Assembly: GCA_963575745.1 (NCBI GenBank)
Contig: CAUYUJ010001368.1
Location: forward strand, 38,042-102,041
From: Prorocentrum cordatum
Lineage: Eukaryota; Sar; Dinophyceae; Prorocentrales; Prorocentraceae
Length of the DNA: 64,000 nucleotides
Reading direction: 5' to 3'
The notes below the pieces were generated by a model. That model was not told the origin of the DNA. It ran no database searches and saw only the letters and a list, made by a program, of their open reading frames with translations. Below are positions 22,878 through 31,536 of this stretch, in pieces. The position numbers and the translations under genes are program-made. Numbering within the stretch: the stretch's first letter is position 1; every line of letters starts with the position of its first letter.

Positions 22878-23876
22878 TCAAAAGTCTGGAATCTCAGTGC
22901 ATCTGGGGGCCCTGGGACGCTGCGGCTGCACAGGCTGACTATCGGACAACGGAGCTGGACCGACTGGCGTCGGCGCCGTCTGCGACGCGACGGGCTGCTG
23001 GGCCGCATCTGACGTGGGGGACTGGATCGGGTCCGCCGGCGTCGGCTTCTTCGGCGTCTCCATCGCCTCGCCCGATCTGGGAGCCTTGGATGCATGCTCG
23101 TGGGCCACATCCGATGCATCCGACGACGGCCGCTTCATGGCCGCACCTCCTGCCGCCGCTGGCCTCCTCCGCGTCGCCTCCTCGGCCTCATCCTCATCCT
23201 CGACCTCGGGCGGACATGTCTCCACCGTCACATCCTTGGTCAGGAAGGCTGCGATGACCGACTTCTCTTCGACTTCTATGTCCGATATGGGCGACTCGTC
23301 CATGTCATTGGTGGCCGCACCTGCATGGCTGCCCCCGCCTGCTCCTTGAACTGCGCCGACCTCGGTGGCCACATCTGAACTGGCCGCATCGCCAGCCTCA
23401 TCCTCCTCCGCTGCATCCTCATCCTCCTCAGCCCCATGCTCCTCATCCCCTGCTTCATCTGCAGCCGTGTCGTCCTTGACAGGCTGCCCGCCCTCGGCGG
23501 CCGCGGCCCCCTTTGCAGCCGCAGGCTTTTTCGGGCAAGCTGCCGCTGGCCGCTTCCTGGCGCCGCGTGCGTCATGAGCCGCGTTCTCCATGAGCCACTG
23601 CCTCTTGGCGTTCTCGAGGTTCGCCTTCGGCTCCCCCTTTGCGTACCTGGCACCCAGGCTCGTCAGGAACTGCGTCGCGTTCGACTTGTCAGCATAACCG
23701 ACGAGCTGCATAACCTGTGTCTTTTTCTCCCTGACGGCCAACTGCAACCACTCCTTGTCGTGCTTCTTGACCAGCTTGACCTGCAGGGCGGAGTCCTCGT
23801 ACGGTATCTGCCACAACACTGCATCTGACACACCAGTTGCAGCCGCCAGTGTATCAGCTGCCGACGCACCAGGCAC
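22878..23876 (-). CDS. RPAAA-rich acidic cargo protein
   Basis: A 332-codon frame starting at a GTG that also follows CAG, so the 5' border may be a splice acceptor (TATCAG|GTGCC). Residues 20-98 look folded (LQVKLVKKHDKEWLQLAVRE, then GYADKSNATQFLTSLGARYA). Residues 107-125 are KRPAAACPKKPAAAKG. There follow a long Asp/Glu-rich tract (131-175), a second basic RRRPAAA motif and a Pro/Ser/Thr-rich tail. KRPAAA tails are common in dinoflagellate proteins. The pattern suggests a nuclear, chromatin-associated protein; the function is not known. Confidence 0.55.
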   Translation of the reverse strand: MPGASAADTLAAATGVSDAVLWQIPYEDSALQVKLVKKHDKEWLQLAVREKKTQVMQLVGYADKSNATQFLTSLGARYAKGEPKANLENAKRQWLMENAAHDARGARKRPAAACPKKPAAAKGAAAAEGGQPVKDDTAADEAGDEEHGAEEDEDAAEEDEAGDAASSDVATEVGAVQGAGGGSHAGAATNDMDESPISDIEVEEKSVIAAFLTKDVTVETCPPEVEDEDEAEEATRRRPAAAGGAAMKRPSSDASDVAHEHASKAPRSGEAMETPKKPTPADPIQSPTSDAAQQPVASQTAPTPVGPAPLSDSQPVQPQRPRAPRCTEIPDF

Positions 23877-23904
23877 CTGATACGACGATCAGCCAAGACG
23901 AGCG

Positions 23905-23981
23905 TCATCGGTATTCATCGATATCTCACTGGTATCGGTGAATGTCGGTGAGGCGTCGGGTCGGCCGATCGTCGCGATTGG
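23905..23981. repeat. ATCGGTGA-family palindromic block (e)
   Basis: GTCATCGGTATTCATCGATA, then ATCGGTGAATGTCGGTGAG, then TCGGCCGATCGTCGCGA. The last word also occurs in block (f). It sits about 25-30 bases upstream of the RPAAA-protein reading frame. Confidence 0.7.
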
Positions 23982-24638
23982 GAGACGTGGTGTGTATTGT
24001 GAGCTCGTGCGCCTTCCACGTCATGGGGTCGGACTCGTCGGAACCTGGCCACGTAGCCACGAGCCGTTTGCTGTCACTGTATATACATGCTGTCGCGTAG
24101 TCCGGCTGCGCACTGGGATTGTCCACTGGTACTCGCCACGCCGCCTGGGAGAGTCAGGATATGCTACCCCCGCCCCCTCCAACCAGCGCACCGTACACGG
24201 ATGTATCCATATCATGGCTGCTGCGATCGACCGATGGGGTACCCCCGACGCTGACCGAAGCTAGTGAATGCCGATGCGAGCACATGGCCCCTTTAATCCC
24301 CCGACCAGTCGATCATCGCACCATGATTGGCACCCATTCATTCAGTTTGAACGTGGCGTGACCGAGCGAGTCGATACGGACGCAAGCCTACCCTCATCGT
24401 TCGAACCGATCGCGCGTGCTCACTACCCGTTGACATCTCAAGCGATTTGGGCAAGGACAGCGCGAGACGCTTCGAATAACACATGCGAACTCTAGGCTGA
24501 TGGTGATGATGAGCACGACGAGACGAGCAAAACCTTGTGTGATATCGCACGCATGGCGAAACGGTCACGAGCGACGATATCATCTAGTCGATCGTGTCTG
24601 GGTTGTCGCACGTGTTCGAGTCAACCGATGTGGATGAG

Positions 24639-24730
24639 GGTGATGCTGACACTGATGATGATGAGGATGATGATGATGATGATGATGCTGATGATGCTGA
24701 TGATGATGATGATGATGATGATGATGAGGT
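24639..24730. repeat. GAT microsatellite
   Basis: Nearly pure GAT repeats with occasional GCT; no gene. Confidence 0.9.
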
Positions 24731-24836
24731 TGCGACTGACTTCGATGCGACTGCGGGACCCGATCGAATATTGGGGCAACCGACGGGGAATGGGACGGTG
24801 CATTGCGATGGTGTAGGTGTGGGGTGTGGAGCATGG

Positions 24837-27489
24837 TTATGTTGCATCTGGCCTGTAGCTCCTTATTGTAGCCCAGCTTGTAGCCGTTCTTCTCGTCAAT
24901 GAAGTCGATCATCTGGCTCTTCGCATGCTTCGTCACCGTGCGGCTGTCGGGCCGCTCCTTCGGGGCAGCGTGATGCCCCCTAGTGGCGGATGTCCGCCCC
25001 TCGGTGGCATCACGCCATCTCTACCTGAAGAGTTGCACGGCTAGCGTCAACTCTCAGACAGCAAATTCAGCACCACCATCATAATCAGCTTACCCCGAAT
25101 CATCATCACCATCATCAGCATCATCAGCATCACCATCACCGTCAGCATCATCATCAGCAGCAGCACCACCATCACCATCAGCATCATCAACATCATCAGC
25201 ATCACCACCGTCAACGTCGTCGTCACCCTCAGCATCAATACCACCATCATCATCGTCGCTTGTACAATCATCATCGCCACAACATCGGCAGCATTACCAC
25301 TATCATCACCATCATCTATACCACCCTCATCGTCATAGCCATTACCACACGCAGCGTCACCGCCGTCATCGGCACTGCCACCATGATTATCATCGCACCC
25401 GCCACCATCCCCAATCATCATGATCATACGGTTTAGTCTCGCCAGAATACCCGCCGCCCGTGCTCACACTCTTCACCACCCCCCATTCATATACCACAGT
25501 CATTGTTCCGCATCCTAACCCCTGACCCATCTTCGTTGTTCCAACACGTACCTTCACGAGCTGCGCATTGTTCATCACATCGATAAGCATCTGGATTTCA
25601 GCATCTGGGACGTCGGCATCAATTGCGTCCCTCAGCACGTGCACTTGGGACTCCATCATCGCGTCCCACAGACCCTCCACGGCCTCAACCCACGCCCACG
25701 CATCGTCACTCGCTTCCCTCATGGCGCTCAGCGCGAACTCAGCGATGTCCTCTGCTCGTCGGCCTCCTCATCCTCCGTCCTCTCCTCATCCTCCTCCTCG
25801 TCGTCCGCGTCCTGCTCCCCATCCCCCTCCTACAATCTCTCCCCCCATCACCCCCCCCGCCCTCATCGGCACCCTCCTCGTCCTCCTCCTCCGTATCATC
25901 CTCCTATCCGTCCTCCCCCATCCTTCTCCTCATCCTCGTCCGCGTCCGCCTCCTCATCCTTCTCTTCGTCTTCTTCAGTATCATCATCCTCATGATCCTC
26001 ATCGTCATCCTCCGCATCATCATCATACTCATCAGTGTCACCAAGCTCAACATCCTCCTCATCCGCATCCTCCTCCTCGCCCACATCATCTTCTTATTCC
26101 TCAGCATCCTCCTCCGTATCATCCTCCGCCTCCCCCTCATCATCATCTAACTCGTCCCCATCAGCCTCGTCCTCCTCCGTGTCTCCGAACCCCATCCAAA
26201 CATACGCGGGTCCTTGTCGGTTGTCTGTTCGTCGTCCAGGGCAAACTGCTTGACCCACTCGGGCGACTTGGGCTTCCTGGCGGATGCCCGCCCCCGCCTA
26301 CCCCCCATTGGCCGCCCGTCGTTTCTCATTGTTCCACTTGTGCCATCTGCGGAGATGGGCACAGGCAGCAATGACGAGACAACTGGGGCTGAGGATGCAT
26401 GGCGCGGCAGAGGATACGTAGAGTGAAGGGAGGGGGGAGGAGGAACTGGACAAGGGCTGAGGGACGCAGCATTAAGAACCAACGTGGAGGCGGGATGCAT
26501 GCGCCCTCAGCCCCGTGCATTCCCCCGTTTCGCTCAAGCCCGATATCCTGTTGATGGCCTTATTCACGTGGCGCAACATCGCCCTCATCATATTAGCATT
26601 GTCCGTCGCCCACGCTCGAGTGGACTTGCTCAGCTTCCACCTGCTCTCATTCGCCAAGGCCACCTGCAGCAACGCAGCCTGCGCGAACGAACGAATGAAC
26701 GCGAGCCGCGACGATCGGCCGACCTGGACGTCATCGACGCTCACCGCATATCACCGAAATCGGTGAGCGTCGGTGAGCTCAACATCGGCCGATCGTCGCG
26801 ACTCGGGAGAAGAGATGTTTAGGTTCGTGACGGAATGGATGTGATGAATAGGAACGGTTACCATTGTGTTAATAACCGTTCCTACCCACCACACCCCAGG
26901 GCTATGGCCTCGGCCACCTTCTGACATACACCTCCGACGCGGCACACTGCTCTGGTAGCCCTCAGCAAGTCCAGTTGTTTCACCAGCTCCTCTACATTAT
27001 GCTCATCCTCGAGATTTGTCGTGTAGTTCAACCTTATGCGGGGGGGCGCCATGAGATGGATAGGCACAGCATGATCAGTGACCATCTACGTATGAGGGGG
27101 AACGAGTCACCCAACGGACGATCAGCGTCATTGAGGGGGAGGACACGGGCAATCCCGCACAACAGGCTTAATCATAGCGAGGGGAAGCCCGACAGATACG
27201 GGCAATGATACATGCAGGGCGTACAACGCTGATAATGTCAAGGTGGGGGGCCAAGGGTAGGATGCCAGGAGCGAGTATGTGCACGACGGGTCTGTCCTCA
27301 GCTCCTCTCTCACATCGTCATCCTCATCCTCATCCTCATCCTCATCTTCCTCATCAGCACCGACCGCCGCAGGGTATAAGGACGCGGCTTGTCTGGCACT
27401 GTGATGTGCTCCGTCCACACTGCAGCTAGTTTCTCAGCGTCTGCATTACTGGCTGGCCGCGGGGGTGCCTTCGATCCTTTTGGGGGCAT
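24837..27489 (-). CDS. Multi-exon cargo gene of unknown function (first gene from the right end)
   Basis: The ATG at 27487-27489 opens a short N-terminal exon, MPPKGSKAPPRPASNADAEK, then WTEHITVPDKPRPYTLRR. Further minus-strand coding-looking blocks follow: about 27030-26890 (RLNYTTNLEDEHNVEELVKQ), 26678-26500 after CAG|G (LQVALANESRWKLSKSTRAW), about 26330-26180 (KPKSPEWVKQFALDDEQ), about 25750-25400 (VEGLWDAMMESQVHVLRDAI) and about 24970-24840 (TKHAKSQMIDFIDEKNGYKL). Each is a plausible alpha-helical segment flanked by microsatellite-rich DNA. Junctions were not resolved, so they could be two genes. No known domain was recognised. Confidence 0.4.
25065..25430. repeat. CAT/ATC microsatellite
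   Basis: Imperfect CAT, CAC and CAG triplets, probably intronic to the multi-exon cargo gene. Confidence 0.85.
25740..26200. repeat. TCC/TCA pyrimidine-rich tract
   Basis: Imperfect TCC and TCATCC repeats that read as poly-acidic on the minus strand; either an intron or an acidic coding tract could be present. Confidence 0.8.
26702..26810. repeat. ATCGGTGA-family large palindrome (f)
   Basis: The longest member. The left arm CGCGACGATCGGCCGA ... CGCTCACCGCATATCACCGA is mirrored on the right as ATCGGTGAGCGTCGGTGAG ... TCGGCCGATCGTCGCGA. The arms are about 50 bp with a few mismatches. It lies in the intron ahead of the cargo exon starting at 26678. Confidence 0.75.
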
Positions 27490-27786
27490 CCTTACAGACC
27501 ACTCTTAGTCATGTGTGGGATCTCAGCCAAAACGGCTGCGCACCGTTCTCCTCCCCTTCCTCAGCACAAGCATTTCTTTTCTAATCCTCTCTTTTCTAAT
27601 CCTCCTGCTCCACCCTCTCTCCGCCCTTCCCCCGCTTTTTTTGTTTTTGTTTGAAGAAACACTGCGGACAAGGGAAAGGAACGCGTAACGCTGTGGACAA
27701 GACGGTCGAACGCTTGACGCGCACGGGCTATTAAGAACATGTCTGCAATTTATATGTAAAACAACACTTTTTCTGCACGCAGAACG

Positions 27787-27831
27787 CATCGGGACTATTT
27801 ATAGTCCTGGGTATTATTTTTAGTCCCGATG
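27787..27831. repeat. Right subterminal 45-nt inverted repeat
   Basis: CATCGGGACTA (27787-27797) is mirrored exactly by TAGTCCCGATG (27821-27831), with a nested GGACTATTTATAGTCC. These are additional copies of the GGACTA/TAGTCC word found in both TIRs. Confidence 0.8.
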
Positions 27832-27847
27832 TTTAGTTAGCACAGCA

Positions 27848-27879
27848 GGACTAAAAAACAGTCCGGTCAGACCTCAGGG
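27848..27879 (-). repeat. Right terminal inverted repeat
   Basis: Reverse complement of the left TIR with 4 of 32 mismatches, ending CAGACCTCAGGG and followed by TT. Confidence 0.8.
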
Positions 27880-27881
27880 TT

Positions 27882-29407
27882 GGGCAGAGTTGGGAAAGGT
27901 CGGGGCGGCGCAGAAGCAGGGCGACCACGAGCGCGCCGCCAGAGCGAAGCGCAAATACTTTCACATACTCCACTGGTCGATGCCGGGCCGCAGCGGCGCG
28001 ACGCTCGCGGCGAGTGCGAAAGACGGCTGCCACGCGACGGAGCCCGGCGAGATGGCCAGCGCGCCCCGGGACCGTTGGAGAGGCGTTTTCAAAGCCCGAG
28101 GCGCGAACAGGGCGCGTCTGCAAGACTGGCTCGAAGAGGACAGAGATACTCGAGGGCAGCAGGGACCTTCTCATCGCGTACTAGGCCAGCTCAGCATTAC
28201 CAAGAAACACATCCACGAGGCCATCAGGCTGTCGAACGACTCCCACCCTGGGCCTGACGGGGTTCCTTACGCCGCCCGGCGCCGGCTTGGGAGTCTAGCC
28301 ACGGCCGTTCTGCACGACGCCTTGGTGGAGCTAAGCCGCGATGATACCGAGGTCTTGATGAGTGAGGAATTCCCGGAGTTTAACGAGAGTCTGCTGATTT
28401 TCTTGCCGAAGAGAGCTGTCGGCCACAAACAGGACGGGGGGGGAATTTTTCGACCCGGGAGGGGTTCGGCCACTGAATATCACCAACGCGGACAAACGTG
28501 CTACTGGCCAGGGCCTGCCGCCTGGCTCTGGAGCCATTACTGAGCCCTCTGATCACGGATGACCAAAGAGGATTCCTCACAGGCAGATCGACGCTAGCCA
28601 ATCTGATCGACGTGGACGAGGCCACGTTGCAGCGGGCAGCCGGAGAGGATGGCGCACATGCTATATCTTTCGATTTCGCTGCGGCGTTCCCGTCGATCGA
28701 GTACGACTTGTTCCGCGAATTCTTCAGTTGTTTACGCTGGCCGCGGCGGCTGCAGAACTTCATCCTCGGCCTCTACCGCAACGACCACTGCGCCATCAAC
28801 CTCGGCGGCTCCAGGCACATGGGCTTCGATATTTCGAGGGTCATCAGACAGGGGTGCCATATTGCACCTCTGCTGTTCGCGGCGGCCTCGGATCTCCTCC
28901 TGCGCGGGCTCGCCCGGGCCTTCCCGTCGGCGCAGCTGCGGGCTGGGGCAGACGATCTAGCCATGGCCCCCCCGCGAGGGGAGGCCTGCCACGCGCGCGC
29001 AGGCGTTCTTCGACGACTTCGCCCAGGTATCCCGGCTCGAATTGAACCTGCCGAAGAACGCGGCGGCGCCGTTGGACCCCTTCGACGAGTCCGCCACCAG
29101 CGCCGAGGTCGCCCTGGCGGCGCCGGGGTGGGGCGGCGCGTTGATATCTGACAGCGCCAAGTATCTCGACGTTTACGTCGGGCCTGGGCGCGGCTGCTTC
29201 TCCTGGCAATCCCCGCTCAAGAAATACTTGGAGAGGTCGAGACTGCGGGGCAGAGTGGGCGCGGGGGCTGCTCTGACACTGCAAGCCCGCTGGGTCTACA
29301 TTGCATCGACGTTGCTGTTCGTCGGGCAACTCGAGGACCTTCTGCGGGATTTCAACGCAGAGGATGCGCGGGCTTGCCAGGCCATGCTCCCAGGACCGAG
29401 ATGTTGA
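27882..29407 (+). pseudogene. LINE ORF2 continuation: reverse transcriptase
   Basis: Continues the frame broken at 8153. Visible RT motifs: PGPDGVPY (about 28250), FNESLLIFLPK (about 28380), RPLNITNADKR (28467-28497), the catalytic ISFDFAAAFPSIE (about 28665-28705), VIRQGCHIAPLLFAAASD (about 28840-28890) and AGADDLAM (about 28945), the YxDD box with Gly-Ala for the first two positions. Frameshifts occur at about 28440-28467, 28497 and 28990-29020. A TGA at 29405 is in frame with the downstream part. The enzyme would copy the element's RNA at the nicked target; this copy cannot make it intact. Confidence 0.75.
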
Positions 29408-30260
29408 AGCACGCCCGCGCGCTTGGAGGAACTGCGCGCGCTGCACTTCCCCGACGAGCTGCTCAACGTAGCGGCGGCCGTGCAGGCGGCCTCGGCCAGA
29501 GTCATCAAGTGGGAATCGTCAGGCAGACTGCGCATCCACGCTCGGGCAAGAGCGATGCGGGAGCTCTCCTGTGCATCCAACGAAACGCCCCTGGCCCGCC
29601 TGGGACGGTTCTGCGCCTGGCGGGAGCGGCGTTTCCTCTTACAGTTGACCCGGGCCGACGACAAGGTCCAAGCGCCGCGGCGGCAGCGCCCGCCGGACGC
29701 GCGGTGGGAGGACAGGGCTGGCTGGCAGAGAAGAGCCGCTGAACTGTTGCGCGGGGAGCAGAGGCTGGGAGCACAGGAGGCTGGCGCGATGGCAGGTCGG
29801 GGCTGCGCCGGGGCGACGCGCGGGCAGGGCGACGCGGGCCCTCTCGGTGATCTCGGCGGCGTGCCAGCCGCGAGTCGCCGCGGCCTGTCTGCGTCTGCCG
29901 CGCAACGGATGGTGCACGAAGGCCCGCTTCCAGGGGCGAGGGGCCTGCAGATTGGGCTGCGGTGCTCCAGTAGACAGCATCGATCATTTGGCTCAGTGCC
30001 CGGTGGCCCGGCAATTATTGTGGCATCATTATCGGATTCCACTTGCGTCGACCGACAGGGCGTTGGATGCCTTCTTGTTCATGGACGGGGGCGCCGAGTC
30101 GCAAAAGGACCAGGACGCCATCCGCAGACGAGCCATTCCAACATATGCTTTTTATCGATGCTACAACTGCTTGAGAACGGGTCGTCTGGCGCCTGGGGAT
30201 TTGCCAGGCGTTTACACGGAGTTTCAGTACGAGGGCAACCGCGGCAGACGCGAGCCGTGA
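29408..30260 (+). pseudogene. LINE ORF2 C-terminal part with zinc knuckle
   Basis: Continues in frame after the TGA (LEELRALHFPDELLNVAAAV), then shifts frame near 29840. The final frame, 29847-30260, has CRLGCGAPVDSIDHLAQCPV, a C-x3-C-x7-H-x4-C knuckle typical of LINE C-termini, and ends RREP-stop. No RNase H domain was seen. Confidence 0.6.
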
Positions 30261-30335
30261 CACGAGAGCCGTGACTTGATTTTGCCGCCCGCGCTCATAT
30301 GTTTGTATATCACTGCGAAGGCCTAAAGGCCAGCG

Positions 30336-31046
30336 CCGCCGACCCTGAAGACGACGAAGATGAAAACGAGCGGGGGGGGGTAGGAGGCGGAGGAGGAGGA
30401 GAAGGAGGAGGAGAAGGAGGAGGAGGAGTGGGGGGGGAAGAGGAAGGGTGGAGAAGGCGGATGAGGGAGGAGGAGGGGGGGGGGGGAGGATGAGAAGGAG
30501 GAGCAGGAGAAGGAGGAGGAGGAGGAGTATGGAGGAGCAGGAGGAGGAGCAGCGAGAAGCAGCGAGTAGGAGCAACCAATTCTGGAGGCTTCGGCGGCTT
30601 CTGCTCTCGACGGAAATGGGAGGGAGAGGGCGGGGACAAAACCTTTCCGAAAATCAATGAGTATGGCCTCTCCGGGCCTTTTTGAGAGTCCTTGTAGGGC
30701 TCTTTTGGCCCGTCTGAGGGCCCCCCTTGGCCGTCCTGTCTTGTGGGGTTTGGGCCGTCTTGGGGCGCGCTTGCGGATCCGTCGTGGCGACCCCCCCCCT
30801 CATCCAGCGCATCTACAGAGGGCCCCTGTGCAAAAACCGCAAATGGGGGATGCGTATCTGGGTGGCGATCCCCCCCCCGGGACCCCCCCCGGGACCCCCC
30901 CCCCGCGGGGAAGGGATCAAAGGGAAGGGGCTTCCTTTCGACGCATTTGCGACGATGCTCATTTTCGTTTTGGTTGGCGCGCTTGAGGAGGAGGGGGAGT
31001 GCTCAGGGAAAGGGCGGGTAGCGCCACACGCCGACAGGGTCGGCGG
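30336..31046. mobile_element. Short MITE-like repeat, copy 1
   Basis: Bounded by CCGCCGACCCTG (30336-30347) and its reverse complement CAGGGTCGGCGG (31035-31046). The interior GGGAAGGGGCTTCC block and the ends match a second copy at 57370-58280. The right end also forms a hairpin, CGCCGAC-AGG-GTCGGCG. Homology extends some 20 bp beyond the left end (GAAGGCCT ... GGCC), so the exact borders are uncertain. A GGA-rich tract (about 30350-30560) and C-runs fill part of it. Confidence 0.5.
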
Positions 31047-31062
31047 ATTTGTTTAGTCCTCG

Positions 31063-31138
31063 TTCCTCTTCTTCTTATTATTATTATGATTGTTCTTATT
31101 CGTATTCGTCTTATTATTATTATTATTAGTATTAGTAA

Positions 31139-31192
<54 letters not shown>

Positions 31193-31505
31193 CATCATTA
31201 TTGTTATTGTTCTTATTATTCTTATTCTTCTTACTTTTCTTCTTATTCTTATTATTATTATTATTAGTATTATTCTTCTTCTTATTATGATTAGTATTAT
31301 TATTATTAGTAGTAGTAGTAGTATTCTTATTCGTAGTATTATTATTTTTCTTCTTATCATGATTATTAGTATTGTGATTGTCATTATTATTATTATTATT
31401 TGTATTATTATTAATATCATCATTATTAGTCTTATTATTTTTTATAATTAATATTATTCGTATGATTATTATTATTATTATTATTATTATTCTGCTTATT
31501 AGTAT
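31063..31505. repeat. ATT/TTA microsatellite
   Basis: About 440 bp of imperfect ATT with CTT and AGT variants, directly upstream of the truncated LINE F frame. Long Ile-rich or Leu-rich frames are artefacts. Confidence 0.95.
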
Positions 31506-31536
31506 TCTTCTTACGTAGTTTTATGTATAGCCGCAC

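Larger units (their letters stand above)
8154..27879 (-). mobile_element. Putative giant DNA transposon, 19.7 kb, with TIRs and cargo
   Basis: The ends are 32-bp inverted repeats (8154-8185 and 27848-27879) with 28 of 32 positions matching: CCC, one mismatch, GAGGTCTG, three mismatches, GGACTGTTTTTTAGTCC. TT flanks both ends (8152-8153, 27880-27881), consistent with a 2-bp target duplication. The element interrupts a LINE whose frame is restored exactly by removing it. Inside, all recognisable genes are on the minus strand: a transposase-like protein, a cytosine-methyltransferase-like protein and several accessory proteins. Both ends are AT-rich with repeated TAGTCC/GGACTA words. I cannot place it in a named superfamily; KDZ/Zisupton and CACTA/Plavaka-type elements are the candidates I would test first. 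Confidence 0.75.
4490..30260 (+). mobile_element. Non-LTR retrotransposon (LINE), split by a giant DNA transposon
   Basis: The left part (4490-8153) carries a leader, ORF1-like sequence and an APE-type endonuclease. The right part (27882-30260) carries the reverse transcriptase and a C-terminal zinc knuckle. Deleting 8154-27881, that is the insert plus one TT, joins codon GCT at 8150-8152 to TGG-GCA-GAG-TTG, so the frame of the left part runs directly into the reverse-transcriptase frame that continues from 27890. The LINE was already decaying or has decayed since: several frameshifts separate its domains. The 5' end is placed at the ACCTTGGCGCCAGCATCCT word shared with LINE A; the 3' end is placed at the stop codon and may lie further downstream. 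Confidence 0.7.
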
